From: Trifolium pratense | Taxonomy: Eukaryota > Streptophyta > Magnoliopsida > Fabales > Fabaceae | DNA length: 64,000 bases | Direction: 5' to 3' | Assembly (NCBI RefSeq): GCF_020283565.1 | Contig: NC_060063.1 | Coordinates: 36,852,635-36,916,634 of the forward strand | Shown: positions 40,330 to 51,025 of the stretch, piece after piece | Layout of the letters: every line of letters begins with the position of its first letter | Position numbering within the stretch: the stretch's first letter is position 1 | Notes under the pieces: generated by a model | Told to the model about the DNA's origin: nothing | Database searches by the model: none | Seen by the model: only the letters and a program-made list of their open reading frames with translations | Program-made: the position numbers and the translations under genes

Positions 40330-40974
40330 TGTTAGGAGGAAATCATAAACGCAACGGAACAATTCAACAATGCAATCTCCCCCAAATACTAAATGCAATG
40401 AAAATTAACAAAAACACACTAAACAACACAACACAATTTTTGCGTGAAAAAACCTCCGTTAACTAGGAGTAAAAACCACGAGACCCTTAGGCCACTTAAT
40501 ATCTCCATTATAATCAACAATGGGTACAAACAAGGTTCTCTCTAACACTAGTTAGAGGCAAACATGAACATCATAAAAATCTACAATCAATCTTGGAATA
40601 ATACAGGAATCAAGAGAGACAAACAACCCAAAAACACCATGATTTTCGTACCTCACAAATGGACTCAACGGACAGACTTAGAAAGCTCCAAATCCAAATC
40701 TCAACCGTCAAAATGTGCTCCTATGCGTCATGAACACAGTGTCAAAGTTTCAAGACGACCCAAAACTCCGATTTTGTGGGACTAATTATGGCAGAAAAAT
40801 GGTTGTAGGAATGATGTTGCTGCAACTTCTTTCATTTTTCTCTTCTTTTCTTTTGTTGTTTTTCACGTAATAATAACCATATTACTCTTTGTTGGATAAT
40901 AACAAAGACATATACATATGGGTCACTAACCCACATACATTTAGGTCACTCCAAATAGGAGGGATAACCCAACA
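40330..40974 (-). repeat. LTR of a copia-type element, 3' LTR with a short internal remnant
   Basis: It is 645 bp with ends TGTTAGGAGG...ATAACCCAACA, i.e. TG/CA with a short inverted repeat. On the minus strand the sequence just before it is AAAGGGAGAA (40975-40984), a purine tract, so this is a 3' LTR and the element runs rightwards for an unknown distance. No coding was seen in the internal part. TTATC on the left does not match TTCTC on the right, consistent with the partial element. Confidence 0.6.
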
Positions 40975-42540
40975 TTCTCCCTTTCCGACCGAAATTTTTC
41001 ATATGCATGAGTATTTGTGGATGAAACATACGAGCCAATGAAAAATGTAAGCATTTACATGTTACTTACATTTTCATTGGCTTACACACATCAACATAAC
41101 AAGTTGTATGATCACCACATTGTTAACAAGACTTTTAATACAAAAAGTCGGTCGCCCTTAATTATAAGCGGATCTTATATTTAATGGTCATAAATGGAGC
41201 TTTAAAAAATCAAAAGATATTTAAATTTGCCCAAAAGAAATCGCAGAAGTGATTTCGATATGATATATTCATTCTAGAATTTTAATACATTGTGTATTTG
41301 GTCTCCAAATCTATGTAATTTTTTAGTCTATGCATAATAACAAAACTCGTACTTGTGGGTACCCACCCTGATTTTGACAGGAAAAATCCAAATGGACTGA
41401 CTGGGTTTGAATTTTTCTCGATTTCATAAAATGGAGCGGAGTAATCGGGATACTTTGTATTACCAAAAATAAATTTTGTCTCTCTTAACTTATAAACTCT
41501 TCAACAAACTCTTAAATAAGTTTTTTGAAGACAAATATCAAATTGTCAAAACGACGTAGTTTTGAATATTTTATTTTTAAAAAAAAATTAAAAAAATACA
41601 TTACAAGTTCACATGAGATTGAATAATAAATACTGGAACATAATTAAATATGAGATTGTGATTCTATTTTTTATATCCGTCAAAATTTAGAGTGATGGAA
41701 ACATAGTTACTCAAACCCATCAGATTCAAAAACGAAGAAGACAAAAATATTCTATTTTATTGGGATTTTGATTCAATGTAGTCGACAACATGCAGTCACA
41801 GCACCTGAATCGTCCGATTAAGATCAGAGGTCCAAATTTTATAATGAATTTGAATTGTTTTAAATTGAATGTTTAAGTTTAATTTTTAGATCGTACGATC
41901 ATAATCTCACAATTATTACTGGTTCGATTGCACTGCAGTCACTGTTTACCCGACTGCACACAACTCTAGTCTCTCATGCCTATTTTTGTCCCTTAGAAAA
42001 TAAAAACTGGCCAAAATATCTTGGCTAATACATAAAATAAGGAAAAGTTATACTTGTAGTACGTACTTAGTTAAATGTCTGATTACGTATTCGTGTAAGC
42101 CACACTACTACTGCTACCAAATGTCCATAAATGCTTACTAACTTGAGATAAAGATCTTAGTTTTGTGACATTAGGATTACGCACCCATTACCTTAATGGC
42201 ATAATAATGATATTACTGTACTATGCACGTGTTATTTATTTATTTTTGACCAAACTCTATGAACGTGTTAGTTAGTCATATACTTACACTCATACTCATG
42301 TCATACAAGTACAAATTAAAATCAACACGAGAAAGAGAATTTATTGGTATATCAAGCAAGCATCATGTAATAAAAGTACCCATTGTATAAAAAAATGAAA
42401 GTTCAACATCATGTAAATAAGATTTTCTTAGCAATGTGTACCATTTTTTACTTTTATTAGTAATAGTAATGTGTACTCCTACTATGTGTACCATTTTAAC
42501 TTTTCTTAGCAAGACATTTACCGAGTTAGGATCTTTCTTA
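40975..42540. other. Intergenic DNA with one hairpin
   Basis: No gene is seen. An inverted repeat GCCAATGAAAAATGTAAG / CTTACATTTTCATTGGC spans 41034-41082. The remainder is AT-rich and unassigned. Confidence 0.5.
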
Positions 42541-42549
42541 AAGAATCAT

Positions 42550-43079
42550 GGCTTTAATGTAGTTTTGATCCCTCTATTTTGAAAAACCTGAACTTTTGAT
42601 CCCCCTATTTTAAAACTCAGCACTTTTGATCCCCCTATTTTAGTTTTTTGTTAGTTTTAGTCCCCCACCTCAATTTGGTCAAACTTTTGCTTATGTGTCA
42701 TGCTCACTGATGACGTGACATTGTACATGTGGACAAACAATTTCCTTAGATAGTGTCCCGAGCCCCAATCTTTTGCTTCTTTGATTGCAGTGATGTAAAC
42801 ACGATCATCTTTAAGGAATCTCATTGCAAAACATGCATCTCTATAGGTCAAATATTGTGTGTCACCAATTTTTCTGACATCATCATAGCAAGTTGTCCAC
42901 ATGTACAATGCCACGTCATCAGTGAGCATGAGACATTAGCAAAAGTTTGACCAAATTGAGGTGGGGGACTAAAACTAACAAAAAACTAAAATAGGGGGAT
43001 CAAAAGTGCTGAGTTTTAAAATAAGGGGATCAAAAGTTCAGGTTTTTCAAAATAGGGGGATCAAAACTGCATTAAAGCC
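42550..43079. mobile_element. MULE-type MITE with 9-bp TSD carrying a Helitron-helicase fragment
   Basis: It is 530 bp, flanked by AAGAATCAT at 42541-42549 and 43080-43088. Inverted arms of about 180 bp (42550-42731 and 42894-43079) begin GGCTTTAATGTAGTTTTGAT and its reverse near-copy, with GATCCCCCTATTTT units repeated in each arm. The centre (42732-42893) is not inverted. Read on the minus strand it encodes a peptide with the motifs YRDACFAMRFLKDDR and AIKEAKDWGSGHYLRKLF, which I recognise as Pif1-type helicase of plant Helitrons. So the MITE has captured a gene fragment, as Pack-MULEs do. Confidence 0.85.
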
Positions 43080-43183
43080 AAGAATCATTTTTGTTTTAGA
43101 GTGTAAACTATGTGATGGGTATGTAAAATAATGAATTCTATGTTCCAACTCATGTTCCAACGTATTGAATAATTAACTATATA

Positions 43184-43442
43184 CTTCCTCCGTCCCAATT
43201 TGATTGACACAGTTGATTGTTTCACGCATGTCGATGTATAACTTTGACGATTAATATTTTTAATTGTATAATAGTAAAAATTATAAAAATTTGATATTTT
43301 GAAAATACTCATCGAGACGAATCAAACAACATCTTATATGCTAATATTTATTTTTGTTTATTAATAGAAAAATAAGGTCAAAGTAACATGTGTGAATAGT
43401 GCCCAACAGTCAACTGTGTCAATCAAATTGGGACGGAGAGAG
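43184..43442. mobile_element. Stowaway-like MITE
   Basis: It is 259 bp with TA on both sides (43182-43183 and 43443-43444). Inverted ends read CTTCCTCCGTCCCAATTTGA / TCAAATTGGGACGGAGAGAG. The CTCCGTCCC terminus and TA duplication are typical of Tc1/mariner-related Stowaway MITEs. No coding. Confidence 0.85.
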
Positions 43443-43444
43443 TA

Positions 43445-44375
43445 GTTTTTTATGATATAAGTTTTGTATTTACGCATTAATAGTTAGTTGATTCAATGAT
43501 GATTGACGTTGAATTTGATAGAGAATCATCGTTTTATCCCCCACAACTGCGATCGAGATGAGCTGACCCCCAAACCATAATAGACAGTCAAGTCGGCCGA
43601 ATACACGTAGTAAAAAATAAAAAATTTTTACTTGCATAAATTCGACATTTTATAATTTCATTTATCTGGCTCAACATATCAAACTCAGCGTGTATTGAGG
43701 ACTAAAATAAAAATAAAAACTCGACCTTAAAAAAATATTTTTTAGGAATTAGTACTAGAACAAAATAATTAAATTATATGTATGAAAAGTTAATTAATCC
43801 TTTTTTGTGTCAAAAAAAGTTAATTTGCCCTAATAATTCCCATAATCTCAAAGAAATAATAAAAAGGACAAAAATGAATAGTATCTTCTTTTTAAGCAAA
43901 AAAAAAAAATGGGGTATCATGTTTGAATCACATTGTAGCCCTACATGAATGATAGGAAGTGACGCACAAGAATTTCAAAGTGAGTTAAAGGATATAAAAA
44001 AGGAAATCCTCTTCAACTCAATCATGCCAAACTAGTTGTAAAACCTTGCAATTCACTTCTTTTGAGCAAAAGTCATTGCTTTTGCTTAAAGCATGATGAT
44101 GAGAGCCTTAATCCAACAATTAAGAAGGAACACAAGTTTGAATTAAAGATATCACTATTTTAATTTTGTTGATTAATAATTAAATTTGTTAGATGTCCCA
44201 AATGTACATCCAACACCAACAACACATTTTCGACAATCTAAGTTGGTAACATGGCTATCCCGCTAATCTCACGTGGTTTTTGTCTATAACTATAACCTCA
44301 ACATCATCACCATCACAATTTCAACATCAGCCGTCACAATTTTCAACAATAATTCTCTAAAGAAATCCATATAGT
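43445..44375. other. Intergenic DNA, no confirmed gene
   Basis: AT-rich. A TATA-like GATATAAAAAAGG at about 43991 precedes a 17-codon ATG frame at about 44091. This is noted as a possibility only; nothing else is recognisable. Confidence 0.4.
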
Positions 44376-44384
44376 TAACATATA

Positions 44385-44727
44385 GGTTTAACTACACATT
44401 TGGTCCATTACGTTTATTTTAAGTTTTAATTTGGTCTCTTACGTTTAAAAAGTATCAATTTGGTCCCTTACGCTTCCATTAGGTTTCAATTTAGTCCTTT
44501 CCGTCAATTTTGTCACATGTGGCAGTCAATTTGCATATGTAGACTGACACGTGGACACTTTGACACAGTGACACATGTATAATTCAAACGGTGTTAGTGA
44601 TAAAACTAATGGAAAGGACTAAATTGAAACATAATGGAAACATAAGGACCAAATTGATTCTTTTTAAACGTAAGGGATCAAATTGAAACCTAAAATAAAC
44701 GTAAGGGGCCAAATATGTAATTAAGCC
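44385..44727. mobile_element. MULE-type MITE with 9-bp TSD
   Basis: It is 343 bp, flanked by TAACATATA at 44376-44384 and 44728-44736. Inverted ends read GGTTTAACTACACATTTGGT / ACCAAATATG...AATTAAGCC type, continued by repeated TTTGGTC(C/T)(C/T)TTACGTTT units and their complements. The centre is short and non-coding. It resembles the element at 42550 in its terminal GG(T/C)TTAA and in its unit style, but not in detail. Confidence 0.85.
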
Positions 44728-44816
44728 TAACATATAAGATTAAAATTGACTCTTATACAACAATGAACAATCCGTAACAATAAGATAAAAAATAAAATAT
44801 CTCTGTATGTGAAGGC

Positions 44817-45165
44817 CAATAAGCTAGTTTATATATAACTTATAAGCTAAAAATTCTGTTTGGTAACAATTTTTTAAAAAAAGTTTTTAACTTATTTTTC
44901 AAACGCTATTTCAAGTAGCTTATGAGTTTATACCTTATCATATTTTCTTCCAATATTACTCTTATTATCTTACTTGAAAAAAAATTAAATATTAATTAAA
45001 CATATCGTCATTTCATACTTATAAGTTAGTTCAACCACTAATTTTACCAAACACTACAAATTTAATCAGCTACCTTATTCGCTATAAGCTAAAAACTAAA
45101 AGCTAGCTTATAAGTTCATCTGATATAAGCTATCTTATCAGTTATCCGCTATTTTTTACCAAAAA
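44817..45165. mobile_element. hAT-like MITE
   Basis: Outward arms are rich in TATAAGCTA and TTTGGTA motifs (left AAGCTAGTTTATATATAACT; right ATAAGCTAAAAACTAAAAGC, AGCTAGCTTATAAG). This is a repeat style common in legume DNA. Ends and an 8-bp duplication could not be fixed. It abuts the gypsy element that starts at 45172. Confidence 0.45.
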
Positions 45166-45171
45166 GAGTGA

Positions 45172-45620
45172 TGTAGGAAGGCTGGCCGCGCCGGATTGAA
45201 GACGAAGTGACGCGCAAGAAAGGTTCACTTGAAAAATAGTGAAGATTTGATTTTACTCTAGTTTAATTAGATTTGTTATTTTTCTTTTACTAGCAAGATT
45301 TATTATTTTTATATTTTAGCTAGATTTAGTATTTTTATTTTTGCTAGATGTGTTATTTTCTTTTACTATCTTTTAGGAGATTTGTTATTTTTATTTTTCA
45401 CTACTATTTAAACTAAACTATTGTAGCATTGAAGACAACATTTTGATTCAATAAAATTATAGAGAATTTTCTCAAATTTGGTGGATTCCAAATTACTCTT
45501 TCTGGTGGATTCCGGAAATCTGGTGGATTCCATAACTTTATCTGACAGGTTTGTCGCTTGCGAACCTATGTTTTGTTATAGGATTAGCGCTTGTTATTCC
45601 TTCCCGCTTTTGTACTGCGT
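45172..45620 (+). repeat. 5' LTR of the deleted gypsy element
   Basis: It starts TGTAGGAAGGCTGGCCGCGC and runs to about GTACTGCGT just before the primer site. It shares the GATTTGATTTTACTCTAGTT and CTGGTGGATT blocks with the 3' LTR. The downstream border is approximate. Confidence 0.75.
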
Positions 45621-46509
45621 TTGTTGGCATCAGAGCAGGTTTTCCATGTTCTTTGTGAACGTGATTCAGCCATGGGAGATCAACCTATTACGAGGGCAGA
45701 ATTTGACGGTTTAGCCACAATGGTCAAAGCTATGTCAACTAAGGGAGACGACATTGCTAACAACAATAGAAACAGCGACAACAACCGTAATAGAAACAAT
45801 AACAACAACAAAAACGACGACAACAACCGCAACAACCCTACTACCGATGACTCGAGTTCTGAGGATGAGGAAGTTGTGTCTGAAGATGGAGGTGAACGTG
45901 GGAATCACCATGATTATCGCATAAAGGTTGATATTCCCTTATTTCACGGAACAATGGGGGTGGAAGAATTTATGGACTGGCAGATCGATGTTGACAGGTT
46001 TTTCGACGTCATGGATGTCCCGGAAAACAAGCAGGTTAAGATGGTGGCGATTAGGCTGAAAAGTATCGCGGTTGTTTGGTGGGATAGACTCGTTGTTCAG
46101 AGGAAGAGGCAAAAGAAACGCCCTATTCGAACTTGGAGAAAGATGAAACGGTTGATGCTTGAAAGATTTTTACCTAAAGATTACAAACAAATTTTGTATA
46201 AGATTTATTGATGACAGTCAATTATATGATGTTTTTAGTAGTATTTTAGGTTAGTTTTTAGTAGTTTTAGTAGTGTTTGAAGATCAAATCCAAGCAAATA
46301 CCTAAAGTTACGAAGTTACTTGACCAAGAAGCAAGAAAAGTGGAAAATGCATAAAAAGAGCAAAAAAGGAAGAAAAACACTCAAAACCACATCGTACCAA
46401 AAACGCCATAACTGGAGCTACGAGTGTCGGATCGAGGCATGTGACCATGCGTAAGCTAAGACAAAGAGCTACAACTTTCGTGTTGAAGAGAAAATCAAAT
46501 TATGGACGC

Positions 46510-46721
46510 CATCGTGGCGACGATGGGTTACATCGTGGCCACGATGACAAGCAAACATGGCTGAAAACGCACAAACTATCGTAGCCACGATGATATTGAT
46601 CGCAGCACGATGAAATGCGGTTTAACAACAAAGAATATTTGAAGCAAATCTTTCATCATACCACGATAAGATCCATCGTGGCCATGATGAGGCGAATTTG
46701 AACGTCATCGTGGCTACGATG
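46510..46721 (+). repeat. Array of CATCGTGGCCACGATG-type palindromes in the solo LTR
   Basis: About six units: CATCGTGGCGACGATG (46510), CATCGTGGCCACGATG, ATCGTAGCCACGAT, ATCGCAGCACGAT, CATCGTGGCCATGATG and CATCGTGGCTACGATG (46706). They end 36 bp before the TATA box. Confidence 0.88.
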
Positions 46722-46757
46722 GGTCGCAGGAAAAAGCCCAAACCCAAGCTGAAAAAC

Positions 46758-46766
46758 TATAAATAG
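46758..46766 (+). promoter_or_regulatory. TATA box of the solo LTR
   Basis: TATAAATAG lies in a typical LTR promoter position just after the palindrome array. Confidence 0.6.
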
Positions 46767-49027
46767 AGCTCCCCTCCTTCACAATTATTCATTCAGAAGT
46801 TTAGAGAGTTATAAGCCTCTAAGGAGAAAAGGAGGAGGAACAAGGAGGGCTAAGGAGCTCTCAAGAGAAGGAGACTCCCCCCACCATCGGGAGACGAAAC
46901 TTCCTCCGCAAGGAATCGAGGTTATTTTTATGCATGTTTTCTATATTGTTCAATATGATTAATAAGAGCTAAGTCTCTTTAGGTTAGGTCGAGTAGATGA
47001 ACTCCCTTATGAATGCTCAGACATGTAATTTGGTTCGAACAAGACTATATACAATTACTATTTAGTTATTATCTGTTATTGTCTCTGCTTATTTATACAC
47101 TTTTATATATGAATGGCCGCATATTTTGTTAGTAACTAGAATCGAAGTGGATCCCGTGACACATATGAGACTCTGAACTAAAGAGATAATATAACCAACC
47201 AACATGAAACCATTAAATTCAGTATCTGAGGTTAGGTTTGTGATTAAGATTATCACATAATTAAATTCTGCATGATTTAAGTTAATCAAACAAGGTAGGA
47301 GAACACGTGACAACTTGTTAAACGTTGAACTCGAGGGTAAAGATACTATAAAAACATAATTTGTTAAACGTTGAACTTCAGGGTAGAGATACTATAAAAA
47401 CAAGGGGGAAACCTACCAACGGTTGATTTCACTTAGTCAATTGCAATAGAGGTAAGGAATGGTAACACTGAACTTATCTTAATAAAAATTAATCTACCAG
47501 ATAATAAAGTGAGCAGATATAGCGTCAGTTACCGAGCAGGAATAGGGGAGGGATTCGAAAGCACTTAACCTACTTTTATCATCTTGAACTCTTTCTTATC
47601 TTTAGTCTTATATTATCTAACTTATGTCTCAAAACCATTTTCAAACAAACAAAGCGAAAGTAAAATTATCTTAATTCTTAAACGAAACTAGTCGCCTTGG
47701 CACGATCCATGTTGATACAAACTCATTCTAAACACTAGAGTGTGAAGTATTACTCGACGACAGACTGGTCCACTTGCCAGACTGCGGTCATGTATATTGA
47801 ATGTGTTCAGGGCAAGCGATCAATGACCGAGTACACGGCTGAATTCATACGTTTTTCTGAACTTAATGAATTAGGTGAGTCAGAGAATCAGAAAGTGGCT
47901 CGTTATATGAAAAGTTTGTTGCAAGAGAAGATGGGATTACATATTGTTTGGACTGTTGCTGAAGCGTCGAACCTAGCTTTGAAGGCGGAATTATTAGAGA
48001 AATCCCCCATAAATTTCTCAAATTTCAGAAGGTATTCTCCACAGAATAATGCTGATGACAAAGAGAAAAGTGCAACAACCAAAGATTCAAACCCTGTTAA
48101 CAAAGCAGGCAATTCTGGCAGTGCACCGCAATTCAAGGCCCCCGTCCAAAAACAACACAACCCTTATGTGAAGCTTATCGATGATACTTGTTACCGTTGC
48201 GGTGGGAAGGGTCACAAATCCAATATGTGTCCATCAAGGAGGGTTACTGGAGTAGTGGAGGAAAGGGATGATGATGATGATGAGCATCCTGCTGACAAAG
48301 ATGAATACGCAGAATCTGAATTTGCTGAAGAAGAATCTGATGAGAGGGTAAGTTTTGTGTTGCAAAGAACTTTACTAGCATCCAAAGATGAAGGGCAGCA
48401 CAAAAATTTATTTAAAACACATTGTTCTATCAATAACAAAGTGTGTAATCTGATTGTGGATACTGGCAGCACGGAAAATCTAGTGTCGCATAAACTAGTA
48501 GACTATTTGAAGTTATCCATTGAACCTCATCAGAAGCCATACACCCTCGGTTGGGTAAGCAAGGGTTCCCAAGTTCGAGTTATCTCCATCGGAAAGCATT
48601 ACAGAGAAAAGGTACTTTGTGATGTTCTTGATATGGATGTTTGTCATGTTTTTTGTCATGTTTTACTTGGTAGACCTTGACAGTATGATCATGATATCAC
48701 TTATCGAGGACGGGATAATGTGATGATATTTACATGGGGCACACATAAGATTGTTATGGCTCCTATTTTACACTTTGATGAGAACCAAAGGGAAAAGAAG
48801 TCTAGCTTCTTGTTGATGACGCAAAGTGAAGTGGAGCTTGATGAGGATGTTAAAGAAGCTGTCAAGACTAAGTTAGAAGATACTAGGCAGAAGAATAAAG
48901 CAGTTGCTGAAAAATGTAGAAGTGTTAAAGTTTTCAATGTAGCAAATATATATGAATACCATGTCGATGAGGTCCTTTATCAAGATGAGAACTCGGAGTC
49001 GAGTTCTTTTGAGGTAGAGGAGACTGA

Positions 49028-49463
49028 TGTAGGAAGGCTGGCCGCGCCGGATTGAAGACGAAGTGGCACGCAAGAAAGGTTCACTTGAAAAATAGTGAAG
49101 ATTTGATTTTACTCTAGTTTAATTAGATTTGTTATTTTTCTTTTACTAGCAAGATTTATTATTTTTCTATTTTAGTTAGATTTAATATTTTTATTTTTGC
49201 TAGATGTGTTATTTTCTTTTAATATCTTTTAGCCGATTTGCTATTTTTATTTTTCACTACTATTCAAACTAAACCATTGTAGTCTTGAAGGCAACCTTTT
49301 GATTCAATAAAATTATAGAGAATTTTCTCAAATTTGGTGGATTCCAAATTACTCTTTCTGGTGGATTTCGGAGATTTGGTGGATTCCAGAACTTTCGCTT
49401 GTGAACCTGTATTTTATTATAAGATTAGCGTTTGCTATTCCTTCCCGCTTCCGTACTGCGTCA
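49028..49463 (+). repeat. 3' LTR of the deleted gypsy element
   Basis: It starts TGTAGGAAGGCTGGCC after a purine-rich GAGGTAGAGGAGACTGA and ends near ACTGCGTCA. 49464-49926 to its right shows no gene or known repeat. Confidence 0.75.
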
Positions 49464-49926
49464 CAGAGTCAAAGTTCTTTTAGCTCCGTCTACTCCATCG
49501 CTTTTTTTTATATCTTTCCACCCGTTGATATATCTGAAATCAAATAATGTGAAGAGTGAGACATTCTTTTCGTCTCAATGAATTCCTTACCTATTAGTTA
49601 GTGAGGTTTTTGGAATCAAGTCTTATCAGTTGATCATCTATGCAATACTATATCACTTTCAAGTATCTCAATTACCAAACCGCTTTCAATTGATTGGGGT
49701 GTTTTAGAATTTAAATCTTGATATTTTTTGTCGTGGTTGTACCTTGTGCACATAATTGGTGTGTGAAATTCTAAAAATTAGCATTTAAAATTAGTTTCAT
49801 TTGCAGGGAGTGCACTACTTTGCAGGGTGTAGTATAACATGGTTTCAATTTGTAGTTGCAGACTGAAATCGAAATTTTGTGTGTTTAATATTTTTTTTCT
49901 TCTGCTTGTATTTTCTAACGGTGAAA

Positions 49927-50607
49927 CTAGGGGTGATCGCGGTGCGGTTTGGTTCGGTTTTGAGCATAAAAGTCATCCTAACCGCGAGATAAAAATGCAT
50001 GCGGTTCGGTTTGGTTCGGTTGATTTTTAAAAAGTCATCCAAACCAAACCAAACCAAACCAATGCGGTTTGGATCGGTTCGGTTGGTGCGGTTTAAAACA
50101 TAACGATTGTACCGAACAATTTTAAGCATAAAAAAAAAATAAAAAATTGAAGTTCCAAAATAACATTGTAGTACCAACAAAAATTATTTATCCAAAATAA
50201 CATTATAATAACTTACAATTTTAAATATATAAAAAAATTGAATTTTTAAAATAACATCACGGTACCGATAAAATTTGTTTATTTAAAATAACATTACAAC
50301 ACCAAAATAAAATTTCAGTACAAAAAATAAAAACAACTTGAAGTTCGATTAATTTGGTCGACTGACTTGGTAATTGGGCATGTATATTGGAATATAAATA
50401 TATTTTCTTTTACGATATTGGAATATAAATATATAATAGTAACTTAATGCGGTTTTTGCGGTTATCCGCGGTTTTTGCGGTTTTTGCGGTTTGCGGTTTT
50501 GCGGTTTGCGGTTCAGTAAGAAAGCCATCCAAATACATCCAAACCAAATGCGGTTTTTGCGGTTTTCGGTTTGGTTTGGTTCGATTTGCGGTTTTACTTT
50601 TGGATTG
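49927..50607. mobile_element. hAT-like repeat with GCGGTTTGGTTCGG termini, right end cut
   Basis: It starts TAGGGGTGATCGCGGTGCGG, a terminus style of plant hAT-like elements. Many GCGGTTT(G/T), GGTTTGGTTCGG and (A/G)CCATCCAAA motifs near both ends surround an AT-rich middle. At 50608 it is cut by a chromovirus LTR, and the right end was not found within the window. No transposase. Confidence 0.55.
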
Positions 50608-51005
50608 TGTAAGAGAGCCAATAGAGGAGAGCCAGCTGGACATAATAGAAGAAAGCACAGTCAACACTAGAGGACAAGAAATACCGATTGAGAATGTGCA
50701 CGAAAAACGCACTCGCACCCCAAATATCCGGTTGAAGGATTTTTAAGTGGTAATTGGTTATGGTATTACTCTATACCAGGTGGTTTTCTTGATGAGCAGT
50801 AATATATAAGCAATTAGGATTGAGATGTGATTGATGGATGATTTGAGTAGTTAATTTCTCTTCTTTTCTCTGAGTCAAATGTTTCTCCTACTTGTAATCC
50901 ATTCATCACTATTTTCATTTATAAGTGCTTTTGCTTGTAAGTGATTATTAATAAATAGAGTAACCTTCAATCCATTCCCTGTCTCTGTTATTATACCCAT
51001 TTACA
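50608..51005 (+). repeat. 5' LTR of the Reina-type element
   Basis: It is 398 bp, TGTAAGAGAGCCAATAGAGG to CCCATTTACA. The first 140 bp form an open frame matching the tail of gag-pol (see the gag-pol entry). Confidence 0.9.
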
Positions 51006-51025
51006 TTGGTGCTTTCATTAACATC

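Larger units (their letters stand above)
46209..47790 (+). repeat. Solo LTR of a Tat/Ogre-type gypsy element inside gag
   Basis: It is 1582 bp, TGATGACAGTC to CTTGCCAGACTGCGGTCA, flanked by TTTAT (46204-46208) and TGTAT (47791-47795), a 5-bp duplication with one mismatch. Removing the LTR and one copy restores continuity of the host gag frame, which supports the borders. Inside are an array of ATCGTGGCCACGAT palindromes (46510-46721) and a TATA box (46758-46766). It starts like the LTR at 1089 (TGATGAC) but is a different family. Confidence 0.82.
45672..49055 (+). pseudogene. gypsy gag-protease frame, interrupted and missing RT-integrase
   Basis: gag starts at ATG 45672: Asn/Asp-rich leader, then the capsid-like part (HGTMGVEEFMDWQIDVDRFF), broken at 46208 by a solo LTR. 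The same frame resumes at 47796 (IECVQGKRSMTEYTAEF), then has a zinc knuckle CYRCGGKGHKSNMC (about 48190) and a protease with active site VDTGSTENLVSHKL (about 48457). An in-frame TGA at 48678 follows, then a tail ([15 protein letters not shown]) that resembles the end of integrase and reads into the 3' LTR to 49055. The RT/RNase H/integrase core between protease and tail is absent. Confidence 0.85.
45172..49463 (+). mobile_element. Internally deleted Ty3/gypsy element
   Basis: LTR-like ends TGTAGGAAGGCTGGCC... occur at 45172-45620 and 49028-49463, clearly related but diverged. A primer site TGGCATCAGAGC is at 45625-45636. The interior keeps gag, protease and a C-terminal tail, and lacks reverse transcriptase, RNase H and most of integrase. 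A solo LTR interrupts gag. It cannot move on its own. The exact right end and target duplication are uncertain. Confidence 0.85.

Noticed and set aside
40330..40974. Solo LTR with target duplication
   Set aside because: Flanking 5-mers differ (TTATC versus TTCTC) and a purine tract adjoins the right side, so it is a 3' LTR with some interior left.
42657..42929. An independent 90-codon minus-strand gene
   Set aside because: Start and end lie in the MITE arms; only the central part is a helicase fragment, so it is captured debris rather than a gene.
50447..50746. A separate 99-codon gene
   Set aside because: The frame is a chance fusion of GCGGTTT-repeat translation with the open frame at the head of the Reina 5' LTR.
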